From Scytonema sp045865695 (lineage in GTDB: Bacteria > Cyanobacteriota > Cyanobacteriia > Cyanobacteriales > Nostocaceae), in contig NZ_BAACAP010000199.1 in NCBI RefSeq assembly GCF_045865695.1, positions 9,911-73,910 on the forward strand: a DNA stretch of 64,000 nucleotides, given 5' to 3'. The notes under the pieces are model-generated. The model did no database searches and was not told where the DNA came from. It saw only the letters and a program-made list of their open reading frames with translations. Below, one piece after another: positions 9,184-17,440 of the stretch. Within the stretch, counting starts at the first letter, position 1, and each line of letters starts with the position of its first letter. The translations under genes and the position numbers were made by a program.

Positions 9184-9396
9184 ATGGAAACTCAAGACCG
9201 TCAAACTCATCCTACTCCAGATCGTCCAACACCACCCTATTACGATCCAAAACCTGCCAGTATATCTACTGTCCAAGACCACGGACAAAACGACCCCGAA
9301 AAAAGTATTCCCATACAGCTTTCCCTCAACTTTTCCATAGGAGTGTTAGTCGTTCTCCTATTTGCAACCGCTTATTATTACGGGCTTCTTCACTAA
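9184..9396 (+). CDS. small single-pass membrane protein, unknown
   Basis: A 70-residue frame starting at ATG 9184. The first 45 residues are polar and proline-rich (DRPTPPYYDPKP), and the last 22 form one hydrophobic segment (FSIGVLVVLLFATAYYYGLL), so it is probably a tail-anchored or single-pass membrane protein. An overlapping frame opening at 9158 has no such organised composition and was rejected. No function can be assigned. It lies divergent to ureE. Confidence 0.55.
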   Translation: METQDRQTHPTPDRPTPPYYDPKPASISTVQDHGQNDPEKSIPIQLSLNFSIGVLVVLLFATAYYYGLLH

Positions 9397-9571
9397 GATT
9401 GATACGCAGTAGGGTGGGCAATGCCCACCAAAAGCTTTATGCAGTAGACCTCTCCGAAAAAGATGTAGGGGCGCAATGTAAGAGCGCCCCTACCAAGACT
9501 TTCAGGTAATGCATAATTAATTTCTGGAGCAGTAGCCATTAGTTATTCTTTCTAAGTTCCTCTTCAAAGCC

Positions 9572-9826
9572 ATGAAATTACCCGAACTCAATTCCGACAC
9601 AATCGATCGCATTATAGAAATGGCGTGGGAAGACAGAACACCATTTGACGCAATAGAAGAACAATTTGGTTTGCAAGAGAAAGAAGTCATTGCTCTGATG
9701 CGTCGAGAAATGAAAGCATCCAGTTTTCGGATGTGGCGGGAACGAGTGACTGGACGCAAAACTAAGCATACGCAAAAGCGAGAGTTTGTTGCTGGTCGGT
9801 TCAAATCAGACAATCAAAAGACATAA
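9572..9826 (+). CDS. DUF2805 / TIGR03643 family protein
   Basis: An 84-residue basic protein. The region DRIIEMAWEDRTPFDAIEEQ followed by FGLQEKEVIALMRREMK and SFRMWRERVTGRKTKH matches the small conserved DUF2805 (TIGR03643) family. The pattern suggests a helix-turn-helix-like fold with a basic C-terminus, but the function of the family is unknown. It appears monocistronic. Confidence 0.8.
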   Translation: MKLPELNSDTIDRIIEMAWEDRTPFDAIEEQFGLQEKEVIALMRREMKASSFRMWRERVTGRKTKHTQKREFVAGRFKSDNQKT

Positions 9827-9915
9827 TTACATCAAAGCCTATTTAATTAGTCACAATGTAAGCTAGAGAGCGTCTCCAATATATCTCAAAGAAGTCTTTC
9901 AGGGGAGGAGTGAGA

Positions 9916-10422
9916 ATGAGTACCTTTGAGAAAACGCCTCACACAAACTCTTTACAGGTGTCATCATCTGTTATTAGTAAGAGTCAAAGCGAAATTTACA
10001 GGCGTAACCTTCTTTGGCATGGCTTCTTTATCAGTACACTGGGATTTATCATAGGTCTATTTATACCTCTATACGCCAATCCACGTGCAGGGCTTGCAAC
10101 TCATACACTTGCGATCGCACAAGGAATGTTTTTAAGCGTTACAGGTCTTACTTTCCCATACCTTAAGATACCGCACTGGATGGGTATAATGACTTTTTGG
10201 CTACTAGTTATTAGTGCTTATACAGGTGTCAGTGGTGAGTTTCTAGGTGCAGTATTTGGCTTAACAAAGATTTTGGTAATCACTGCACAAGGACTTCCTC
10301 AAGGTCCTATTTGGATAGAAACCGTTGTCGAAATATCCACTAAAGCAATAAGTCCCTTTATCCTGTTAGCCTGTGGCTTCATCCTCTATGGTTTGAGACC
10401 AACTCAATCACCTGACCAGTGA
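9916..10422 (+). CDS. hydroxylaminobenzene mutase / styrene-oxide isomerase-like membrane protein
   Basis: About 168 residues with four hydrophobic segments (about 29-50, 65-85, 93-113 and 137-160). The segment LLWHGFFISTLGFIIGLFIP followed by NPRAGLATH and AIAQGMFL resembles the small HabA/StyC-type membrane family (hydroxylaminobenzene mutases and styrene-oxide isomerases). The physiological substrate in cyanobacteria is unknown. ATG 9916 is chosen because a strong GGGGAGGAG lies at 9902-9910; the frame also opens at a GTG at 9910. The last codons and stop fall inside a CCAGTGA heptamer repeat, so the C-terminus may have been altered by repeat insertion. Confidence 0.65.
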   Translation: MSTFEKTPHTNSLQVSSSVISKSQSEIYRRNLLWHGFFISTLGFIIGLFIPLYANPRAGLATHTLAIAQGMFLSVTGLTFPYLKIPHWMGIMTFWLLVISAYTGVSGEFLGAVFGLTKILVITAQGLPQGPIWIETVVEISTKAISPFILLACGFILYGLRPTQSPDQ

Positions 10423-10450
10423 CCAGTAATCAGTGACCAGTGACCAGTAA
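10423..10450. repeat. AGTGACC heptamer repeat
   Basis: Short direct repeats of CAGTGAC/AGTGACC directly follow, and overlap, the stop of the upstream membrane protein gene. The same heptamer family occurs near 22090, 30542 and 42762 in this window. It matches the short tandemly repeated repeats known from filamentous cyanobacteria. Confidence 0.7.
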
Positions 10451-10560
10451 TTAATTTCCATCTGCGTTCGTCTGCGTTCATCTGCGGTTCAATTAAAAAA
10501 GCGAGAAACTTTAGAGACACATATCAAGTCTCCTTCTATACTCTACTTAAACACTCGCCC

Positions 10561-11967
10561 ATGTTTGAATCCGCCAAAGGCATCCCAGGATTGCCAGACT
10601 TAACGCACCCTACCGAACTTATTCAATTCGGGACTCATCTACTCAAAGCCTCACTGTTACTACTATTCCTAGTCATAGCTCTAGGAATTGCAATTGCCCT
10701 ACTAAGTTTTGCCCTACGTCGGAACCAAGAGCAACAAGCCCTTTTAATCGGAGAATGGGCAGTTAGCTACTCCCAACTACTGAGAGGATTGCAACACATA
10801 ACCCTAGTATTAATACTACTTGTAGGAGGATTTTTTCTCTGTTCCACTTTAAGCAACCGATACCATCATTGGGAACAGGCAAAAGTCGCCCAAGTAGCCG
10901 AAAGCGTTGCAGGTGAAAGACTAGAACAAATGGTACCCCAAGTGCGTTATGTCACCGAAGAACCATATACATACAACACTCAAGTTAATGGCAAAATAGT
11001 TAGAGTCAACGATAAGCAAAAAGTCAACCGTTTCCTGACCTTAAGTGGTTCGCAAATTCAAGTCAAGATCGAGCAAAGCGCAGATGTTCAAGCTCGCCGT
11101 GCAATATATAAAGTAGATTATGTTGCTGATTACAAAATAGTTAACCCACTTAAAGATATCAATAGTTTTTTCTTTGAAGCACAACCGCCTATTGGTTATT
11201 CCCTATTGCAAAGCTACAAAGTCGAACGTGATGGAACCCGCTTACAACAAACTAATACGGACGACTATAACTTTCCGATTCAACTACAGCCCGGTCAAGA
11301 AACAAGTTTGAGAGTCACTTACAAAGCTCAAGGAGGACCGCGTTGGGTTTATAACTCTAACGGACAGTTACTTTCTAACTTTCGCTTGAATGCGATCGCA
11401 AACTTTGCCGGAGCCGATTTTGCCAGTGGTATTATACCAAGCGAGATGGAAACAGATGGACGAAGCACCAAATTTACATGGATTTTTGACGATAACGTTT
11501 CTGTCAAAAACCCGTTTGGAGTTTTTACCAACACCAATCCCATTCGAGATACTGGAGTCCTTCCCCGCTTGCTTTTATTAGCACCAGCAATATTTCTCTG
11601 GTGGATATTATTGCTCTATTTATCGCTACCAATAAGTTTAAGAAACGTCGCAATTGCAGGTGGAATCTTCTTTGCTTGTTTGCTAACTTTGACCTATCTC
11701 AGCCGCCTCATGAGTCCCCCAGTAGCTTGGACTTTCATTTCCCTCATCTTGCTATTTTTAACTTGGGGTTTGGGGTCAAACCGTAATGCTTCTCTAGCCG
11801 CCATTATCTGCACAATTTCCGGTGCTGTATTTCCCATCTTTGGGCTGTTAGTACCCTATAGCGGTTTAACCCTCAGCCTTGCGGGCTTTCTTTCAGCAAT
11901 TTGGCTTGCCGTTCGTCATTGGTATGGTTGGTATAGTTTGGAACCAAAAGAAAGCGACTTTCATTAA
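10561..11967 (+). CDS. polytopic membrane protein with large soluble domain, unknown
   Basis: A 468-residue protein. Two N-terminal membrane segments (about residues 28-50 and 80-97) flank a short loop. A soluble domain of about 245 residues follows (roughly 100-345), rich in beta-type sequence. A cluster of five or six membrane segments then runs from about 347 to 455. This layout, with one large extracytoplasmic domain before a C-terminal membrane bundle, is reminiscent of CreD-type inner membrane proteins, but no diagnostic CreD motif was recognised. Function unknown. It stands alone between a 138-bp and a 1-kb gap. Confidence 0.7.
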   Translation: MFESAKGIPGLPDLTHPTELIQFGTHLLKASLLLLFLVIALGIAIALLSFALRRNQEQQALLIGEWAVSYSQLLRGLQHITLVLILLVGGFFLCSTLSNRYHHWEQAKVAQVAESVAGERLEQMVPQVRYVTEEPYTYNTQVNGKIVRVNDKQKVNRFLTLSGSQIQVKIEQSADVQARRAIYKVDYVADYKIVNPLKDINSFFFEAQPPIGYSLLQSYKVERDGTRLQQTNTDDYNFPIQLQPGQETSLRVTYKAQGGPRWVYNSNGQLLSNFRLNAIANFAGADFASGIIPSEMETDGRSTKFTWIFDDNVSVKNPFGVFTNTNPIRDTGVLPRLLLLAPAIFLWWILLLYLSLPISLRNVAIAGGIFFACLLTLTYLSRLMSPPVAWTFISLILLFLTWGLGSNRNASLAAIICTISGAVFPIFGLLVPYSGLTLSLAGFLSAIWLAVRHWYGWYSLEPKESDFH

Positions 11968-12684
11968 TGTGTGAAGGACTGCAAGATCCCCGACTTCTTC
12001 CAGAACTATACCATTCTAGTCAGTTAGCTCAACGACTTTTTTGTTTGGTGCTGCTTTTGCTGTTGGTAGTAAGCCGCACTCATTTGAGTGTCACCTCGCT
12101 TCTCGCTTTCATAGATAATCTCCAATTATAAAATCATTTTTTCGCTCCTGATTCTATCGAGCTTAATGTTGACCTGCATTTAGTACAGAGTTACTGATTT
12201 ATCCAGTTTGAACTCAAATACCAACAATTGACCCATTGTTGGTAAAACACCCAAGGTTGCTGACGCCGATCGCAAGCGCGAGAAATTAATACTTTTCACT
12301 CCACATTACAACTAATGGCTCGTTTTAAATGTGGGAGCGCTTACATTAATCTCATATCTTTCACTTACGTGTTAATACTGGAATTTTCCGTTTTTAATAA
12401 ACATATATTTTTATCAAAAAAACGAAAAATAAGGATTATTAGTCTACTAATCACGGTTTTGTTTGTGTAGGTTTACACGAATAGGGTATAGGTGCAAGAT
12501 ATGAAGCTCCAACTAGGGGCGATTTCCGCCGCAAGTAACAAATGAAAGAAGCACATTTTTTTCACTTTCTGAAAGCCTTGCTACATAAAGCTGATAGGAT
12601 GTGTATTATAAGAGTTAATGGCATTTTTTCGAAAATGCTGTTTTTACTTTTGTAGCTTTATCCATGTCTGAGTGAATTTCATGA
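11968..12684. other. long intergenic region, no gene seen
   Basis: About 700 bp with no supported gene. It contains a perfect hairpin, CCAACAAT-TGACCC-ATTGTTGG (12221-12242), and an AT-rich stretch at about 12370-12440. No T-run follows the hairpin on either strand, so a terminator role is not evident. The region ends at a broken ribbon-helix-helix gene. Confidence 0.5.
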
Positions 12685-12880
12685 ATGCGAAAACAACTTA
12701 AAGAAATGCTCATTAACATTTCTGATGATTTGAAAAAGCAGTTTCATGCTACCTGCGTTATGCAGGGGAAAAAGATGAATCAGGTCGTCCTTATCATTAA
12801 TCCAGCAATGGCTTAGGGCAAACGAAATTTCACAAACTGATAGTGAAATAGGTAAGAAGTTACCACCCAAATCCTGTTGA
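12685..12880 (+). pseudogene. ribbon-helix-helix plasmid-partition-type DNA-binding protein, frameshifted
   Basis: From ATG 12685 the frame reads MLINISDDLKKQFHATCVMQ, then GKKMNQVVL, then hits a stop at 12814-12816. One base later in frame, from about 12794, the sequence continues SLIQQWLRANE to a stop at 12880. Together the parts rebuild a typical small ParG/Arc-type ribbon-helix-helix protein (beta strand plus two helices, ending in IQQWL-ANE). A single extra A at about 12793 explains the break. Such proteins usually sit beside a ParA ATPase on cyanobacterial plasmids; none is here, so this is probably a relic of plasmid integration (inferred). Confidence 0.7.
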
Positions 12881-12954
12881 ATAACCTCGCTAGTAACAAA
12901 GTTAATTATGTAAGAAAAACTTTTCAATTTAAGATAACTGGAGCTAATTAATTT

Positions 12955-13866
12955 ATGCAGCAAAAAATCTTGATTTTAGCAGCAAATCCTAAAGGCACAA
13001 CACAGTTGCGTTTGGATGAGGAGGTGCGTGAAATCGCTGCTGGACTTAAGCGAGCGTTGCATCGCGATCGGTTTGTCTTAGAGCAGAAGTGGGCAGTGCA
13101 ACCGAGAGATATTCAGCGAGCCATGCTGGATCTTAATCCTTCTATTATTCATTTTTCTGGGCATGGGACGGGAGATGAAGGTCTGGTATTTGAAGACGAA
13201 ACAGGTTCCGCAAAGCTAGTTGATGGAGAAGCTCTAGCGGGATTGTTTGGGCTATTTGCTTCTCAGATTGAGTGTGTTGTTCTTAATGGCTGTTACTCAG
13301 AGGTACAGGCAAACGCGATCGCAACTCACATTAACTATGTAATTGGTATGAGCAGGGAGATCGGAGATAAAGCTGGAATTGAATTCGCTGTGGGCTTTTA
13401 TGATGCTATAGGAGCAGGAAAGCCTGTTGAATTTGCCTACAATTTTGGTTGTGCTGCAATTAGGTTAGCAGGTATTCCAGAGCAACTAACCCCAACTCTA
13501 AAGAAGAAGCCTTTGAATGGATCTAAAGACCAACCTCCAGTTCTCAATGAACTAGGGTCTGAATTAGATCGAGAACTAAACGACTCTGACAGAGAAGTAC
13601 TTACAGAACTCTTAATACGTAGTGGACGTGCAGAATATTCGGCACGAAAAGCTCTTTGTATAAAAATTGGAATTGAACACAATCAACTTGGATTTTTAAG
13701 GCAATCTACCGATACAGACTTTGCCTTAGAACTAATTAGCTATTTGCATAGTATAGGTGACAAACAAGCACTTTGTAAAATCTGCTCCGAACTTGAAGTT
13801 GTTTTTAAAAGAGGGAAGTACTCGACTGATTTAAAAAATGTTAAATCAAAACTCAATTGTAACTAG
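12955..13866 (+). CDS. CHAT-domain protease with C-terminal effector-associated domain
   Basis: A 303-residue protein. Residues 4-175 form a caspase-like CHAT domain with the His motif HFSGHG (His66, His70) and catalytic Cys113 in VVLNGCYS, so the dyad looks intact. Residues 211-302 form a helical domain (DREVLTELLIRSGR, RKALCIKIGI, DTDFALELISYLHSIG, ALCKIC, GKYS). The protein encoded downstream carries the same domain at its N-terminus. Homotypic helical domains of this type, the effector-associated domains of bacterial conflict systems, recruit effectors to sensors. Expected role: a protease unleashed by its membrane partner (inferred). Only 17 bp separate its stop from the next start, so the pair is an operon. 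Confidence 0.75.
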   Translation: MQQKILILAANPKGTTQLRLDEEVREIAAGLKRALHRDRFVLEQKWAVQPRDIQRAMLDLNPSIIHFSGHGTGDEGLVFEDETGSAKLVDGEALAGLFGLFASQIECVVLNGCYSEVQANAIATHINYVIGMSREIGDKAGIEFAVGFYDAIGAGKPVEFAYNFGCAAIRLAGIPEQLTPTLKKKPLNGSKDQPPVLNELGSELDRELNDSDREVLTELLIRSGRAEYSARKALCIKIGIEHNQLGFLRQSTDTDFALELISYLHSIGDKQALCKICSELEVVFKRGKYSTDLKNVKSKLNCN

Positions 13867-13883
13867 TGGGAGGAGTAAAAAGT

Positions 13884-15008
13884 ATGTCAACTCAATTCTT
13901 TTTAGAGGAAACTGATATAGACACATTAATAAATCTTTTACTTCGTAGCCAACAATCAAGAACACGAGAAGCACTATGTATTAGCATTGGAATCGACCCC
14001 AAGCGACTTTCATTTATTAGAGATTCTTCGGATTCGGACTTTTTTCTACTCCTCATTAAGTATTTAAATGAAATAGGCGAACAAGAAGCTCTTTGCAAGC
14101 TTTGTTGTAAGGAACTATTTCCGGTTTTTCACAACGGAAAATATGCGAATCTTTTAGCTGAAATTGCAGCTAAACTCAATTGCGAGCAAAAGTTAAGTCA
14201 GAATGACACTAATAATAAACAGCCAGTTCTTCTCTCGTCTATTCCTGATTCTAGAGCCAACGTTAATCCCTTTATTCAATTTGCTAAAAACAAATTAGTT
14301 ATAGGTAGTGTAGTGTTTCTAATTGGATTAGCAGGGTTTAGCTTGTACAATCAGAATAGCAACTCGTTTAATAATTCGCATACTTCCGAGCAACCTGAAA
14401 GTCAAACCCCAAACCTTAGTTCAACCGCTAACAGCAAAGATGTAAATCAGCAAATCATCAGTATTTATCAAGAAGTACTTGGACGAAAACCTACAAATTA
14501 TGAGCAGAAGTGGTATGCTAATTTCTTAGAACAAGAAGTATTACCATTAAATTCAATTCGTGATTCGATTACCAAAACTTCTTCACTTCTACAAGAAGGT
14601 AATGTTATTTCATTACAATCTTTAGGAGAAGAGAAAACTGATTATAAATTTTTAGATTCTACCATAAAAAATAATAATGTAAGCTTAGCTTCTAATATTG
14701 ATACTCACACTAAATGGAAGGTACACGTCATTAATGATGGAGTAGTTGCCTTAGAAAATCAGGGAAAAATTAATGGTTCAAAATGGTTAGATGGTGTAAT
14801 GCACAACAACTCTGTTAGTTTAGCTCCTAACAAAGAAGGTTATACAGGCACAAAATGGGTAGTCAATATAATAGGTAATGGAATAGTTGCCTTAGATAAT
14901 CAGGGACAATCAAAATGGTTAAATGGTGTAACACAGGACGGCACTGTTAATTTAGCTCCTAACACAGGAGACCATACAGGTACAAAATGGAAAATTCGTA
15001 AGCAGTAG
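13884..15008 (+). CDS. membrane sensor with EAD-like domain, DUF4214-like segment and beta-trefoil-like repeats
   Basis: A 374-residue protein; ATG 13884 is chosen for GGGAGGAG at 13868-13875. Residues 8-100 are clearly related to the C-terminal domain of the upstream CHAT protein (REALCISIGI, SDFFLLLIKYLNEIG, ALCKLC, NGKY, KLNC). One membrane segment follows (about 138-155), with lysines on its N-terminal side, so the N-terminal domain should face the cytoplasm. Beyond it are a low-complexity linker, a DUF4214-like motif (IISIYQEVLGRKPTNYEQKW, 191-210), and three repeats of about 42 residues containing GTKW/SKWL and VALDNQG (245-374) that resemble a fascin or ricin-like beta-trefoil. It fits an outward-looking binding module signalling to the CHAT effector (inferred). 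Confidence 0.7.
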   Translation: MSTQFFLEETDIDTLINLLLRSQQSRTREALCISIGIDPKRLSFIRDSSDSDFFLLLIKYLNEIGEQEALCKLCCKELFPVFHNGKYANLLAEIAAKLNCEQKLSQNDTNNKQPVLLSSIPDSRANVNPFIQFAKNKLVIGSVVFLIGLAGFSLYNQNSNSFNNSHTSEQPESQTPNLSSTANSKDVNQQIISIYQEVLGRKPTNYEQKWYANFLEQEVLPLNSIRDSITKTSSLLQEGNVISLQSLGEEKTDYKFLDSTIKNNNVSLASNIDTHTKWKVHVINDGVVALENQGKINGSKWLDGVMHNNSVSLAPNKEGYTGTKWVVNIIGNGIVALDNQGQSKWLNGVTQDGTVNLAPNTGDHTGTKWKIRKQ

Positions 15009-15255
15009 TTTAATACTGCTGCATGAAAGGGTATAATCGATTGTATACAAACCATTCACACAAACACACTCAGAGCATGCTAAGCTTCTCTGAATCAAAA
15101 TCTGAGAGGATAGACTTTTTGGTTTGCGATCGTATTTTATTTTCAATAGGTAGAAACAGTGGGGCGACTGTTCTCCCGTACTGAAATTGATAAGAGCCGT
15201 ATTTGATGGCTTACTTCAGAGCAATTTGATTCCTTCTAACTGACTCAATTTAGTA

Positions 15256-15519
15256 TCAAAAGATGCGGTTTCCTGGCATCGGTGCTAGTTGGTTGAGTCG
15301 GGTAATTAGGTAGTCGGAAAAATCTGCCTTACCAGATTTCATTTGCCCGAGCGCCCATTCTATAGCTTCTCGATTCTCAAACACAAAAATATTAGCTCTT
15401 AAAATCTTCTCCAGCGTGTCAATGAGTTTTTCTCGACTTAGTTTATAACTGGTTCGCAAAACCCAAACCACTTCACACAAAACAATATTGTTAATCAAGC
15501 AAGGTTCATTAGCTTGCAA
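15256..15519 (-). pseudogene. PIN-domain toxin (VapC-like), truncated at both ends
   Basis: The frame encodes the middle of a PIN nuclease: ANEPCLINNIVLCEVVWVLR, IFVFENREAIEWAL, KSGKADFSDYLI. The conserved Glu of the central acidic motif and the FSDYLI Asp are present. The usual N-terminal strand with the first catalytic Asp is missing; recognisable homology upstream in frame extends only to about 15555 (QWQIADRYINEA). The C-terminus after RLNQLA is replaced by a short unrelated tail, so the last acidic residues are also lost. It faces another N-terminally truncated PIN gene 57 bp away. No antitoxin partner is seen. Almost certainly inactive. Confidence 0.65.
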
Positions 15520-15575
15520 GGCCTCATTAATGTAGCGATCGGCAATCTGCCACTGCAGACAATAAGTTAAAACAG

Positions 15576-15896
15576 GTGACTCGAAGTGGCAATCAAGTTT
15601 TCCTAAGTTGTATCACATATTATGAAGTTAAAAGAGGTTTATTATCTATAAATGCTACTAGACAATTAGCTGATTTTCATCAGTTTTGTACCGATTATGA
15701 ATTTTTATTTTTAGATGATATAGTGATTATCGAACAAGCCTGTAAAATTCATGCCGATTTAAAAATTAAAGGTAGACCAATACAAGATGCTGATGTCTTA
15801 ATAGCTGCAACTACAATTACACGTGGTTTAGTTTTAGTTTCCAATGATTCCGATTTGATGATGGTTGAAGGGTTAAATTTAGAAAATTGGCTATAA
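15576..15896 (+). pseudogene. PIN-domain toxin (VapC-like), N-terminally truncated
   Basis: A 106-codon frame from a GTG. It begins inside the PIN domain (NQVFLSCITYYEVKRGLL) and continues intact to the C-terminus (IHADLKIKGRPIQDADVLIA, LVLVSNDSDLMMVEGL, LENWL). The Glu of YYEVKRG and the Asp residues of QDADVLIA and NDSDL are present, but the first strand with the initial catalytic Asp, normally about 30 residues earlier, is absent and upstream in-frame sequence does not resemble it. It is therefore a broken toxin. Its missing end abuts the missing end of the opposite-strand PIN fragment. Confidence 0.65.
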
Positions 15897-15905
15897 AAAT
15901 GAAAC

Positions 15906-16088
15906 ATGAAAGACTACCACATTAACATTTTCTACAGTGAAGAAGATGAAGGCTACATTGCTGATATCCCCGATCTAAAATTTTGTTCTGCTTGGGGTGC
16001 TACACAAGAAGAAGCTTTACATGAAGTCATGATTGCTAAAGCTGCTTGGTTGGAATCAGCAACAGCTGAAAGTAAGTTTATTCCTTAA
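15906..16088 (+). CDS. HicB-family antitoxin-like protein, short
   Basis: A 60-residue frame with the HicB-type degraded RNase H fold: YHINIFYSEEDEGYIADIPD, followed by a beta strand with Cys, then ATQEEALHEVMIAKAAWLES. Orphan HicB-like proteins of this size are common in cyanobacteria. It ends with KFIP, earlier than family members that continue past that point into a DNA-binding or linker tail, so it is probably C-terminally truncated. No HicA toxin is present next to it. It begins 9 bp after the truncated PIN gene. Confidence 0.7.
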   Translation: MKDYHINIFYSEEDEGYIADIPDLKFCSAWGATQEEALHEVMIAKAAWLESATAESKFIP

Positions 16089-16393
16089 CCTAATATCACT
16101 TTATATCAAAGATGCATCTCACATGAAGATACTTCAAAGCCTCGAAGCTCCTTAAATCTGAAAACAGGTAGTTTACACCACTGACAATATTCGTCCACAA
16201 ATTTGGCTATTGGTGAGTGTGAACGAGGCTCTACCATGCTCTGTGTCTGCGTTATAGCCTTTGTACGCTATTATACTACTACGAGAGTAACAAAACAGGG
16301 ATAAGCTCGCTGACGTAACCTTTACAGGAAGTGTTATCTTTACTCAGTTTGTGGGAAAACTGAGAATACGGGTTTATAGGCAAAATTCAGAAT
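16089..16393. other. intergenic stretch, nothing recognised
   Basis: About 305 bp between the HicB-like gene and the next small frame. No protein homology, hairpin with T-run, or repeat family was recognised. Confidence 0.5.
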
Positions 16394-16615
16394 ATGTATT
16401 ATCCCAACGATATTGAAGAAATATGTTACGAGCAAGACCATATTGAAAAGGTATGGGATGAAATGAAACAGGTTCTTCCGACTTACTTCCAACAATATGT
16501 TGATACGGAAGGTGGACACTCAATACCAGAAAGTGAAATTGAAAAGCTTGCTGTAAAATTTGGTTCTACCTCCAAGCCAAAAAGCAAGCCGAAAGACACA
16601 AAAAAAATTCTATAA
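16394..16615 (+). CDS. small acidic protein or N-terminal part of a broken gene, unknown
   Basis: A 73-residue frame from ATG 16394 (MYYPNDIEEICYEQDHIEKV) with a lysine-rich tail (SKPKSKPKDTKK). It is in the same frame as the next broken nuclease fragment and is separated from it only by a TAA and two codons, next to an A-tract. It could be an independent small protein or the first segment of that gene, now interrupted. Not recognised as a known family. Confidence 0.4.
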   Translation: MYYPNDIEEICYEQDHIEKVWDEMKQVLPTYFQQYVDTEGGHSIPESEIEKLAVKFGSTSKPKSKPKDTKKIL

Positions 16616-16621
16616 AGGCTT

Positions 16622-17058
16622 TTGAAAGAATTAATTAAGGACTATGAAAAAGAACGCAAATTTTATCAAGACATCCTTGACTTAGAATCACTCGAAGAAT
16701 ACAAATATGATGTAAATTCCTTTAAAAATACAGTTTTAAAAAATCAAATTCCAATTATCAGAAAAACATTACAAAATAAACAAGTAAAGGTTCAAATATT
16801 GACTTTCAATATGAAGAAGAACTTTTTTACGGTCGAAATCAATGGAAGAAGCCTGATTTTACAATAAGACATAATGGCAAGGTTTGGTATTGGGAACATT
16901 TAGGACTTTTAGATAATGACCAATATAACAAAAACTGGCAGGAGAAAATAAAAATTTATAAAGAACTTGGAGTATTTGATAAAGTATTAACGACAAAGAA
17001 AAGTGCGATTTTAAGCAACCAAGTAAATGAGTTAATTAAAAGAATTACAACAACATAA
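16622..17058 (+). pseudogene. restriction-endonuclease-fold protein, frameshifted
   Basis: The first part (16622-16785 or so) encodes a charged helical segment (KELIKDYEKERKFYQDILDL). Near 16785 the reading shifts frame and continues NIDFQYEEELFYGRNQWKKP, then PDFTIRHNGKVWYWEHLGLL, then DNDQYNKNWQEKIKIYKELG to a TAA at 17058. The PDF...YWEHLGLLD pattern is characteristic of a PD-(D/E)XK-type nuclease domain found as a C-terminal addition in cyanobacterial helicases and as standalone genes. The first frame runs to 16867 but loses sense after the shift. The gene is probably non-functional. It is AT-rich compared with its neighbours, a sign of transfer. Confidence 0.65.
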
Positions 17059-17185
17059 CAATTTCCAGAATTAACTCTTAGTAACTCAACATATACATTT
17101 TGGGAAATTGCCAAGTAAACAAAGACGTATCTGGAGAATTTGCTATTAAGGGTGTGAGCATTGATTCAATTAATTGGTCAATAAT

Positions 17186-17377
17186 TTACAAATGGACAAT
17201 CGCATCTAATTTTCGGCGTAAAATCGCTTTTAACAGTTCAATCTTGTTTGGAGCAGCTTTGGGTAGTAGTATATCAGTGAAGGTGTTATTACCTTCAAAA
17301 TCTATACCTGCTTCACCGTCTATAGTTGTTTTGAAAGCCATCTTTCGCTTTCCATCTTCAGAAACTTCATAGTGCAT
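17186..17377 (-). CDS. small protein, unknown
   Basis: A frame of about 63 residues starting at ATG 17377 (MHYEVSEDGKRKMAFKTTID) and ending DAIVHL, with a GGTGG just upstream. Composition and codon use look coding, unlike the opposite-strand frame over the same bases. It follows the methylase on the same strand after a 63-bp gap and may be co-transcribed. No family recognised. Confidence 0.45.
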   Translation of the reverse strand: MHYEVSEDGKRKMAFKTTIDGEAGIDFEGNNTFTDILLPKAAPNKIELLKAILRRKLDAIVHL

Positions 17378-17440
17378 TACCACCAAATGAATGTTCGTGA
17401 TGTGGATTGTTAGTTATGGTATGTGTTCGCAATCGCGTCG

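Noticed and set aside
17100..17372. 90-codon frame on the plus strand
   Set aside because: It is the shadow of a better-supported minus-strand frame (17186-17377).
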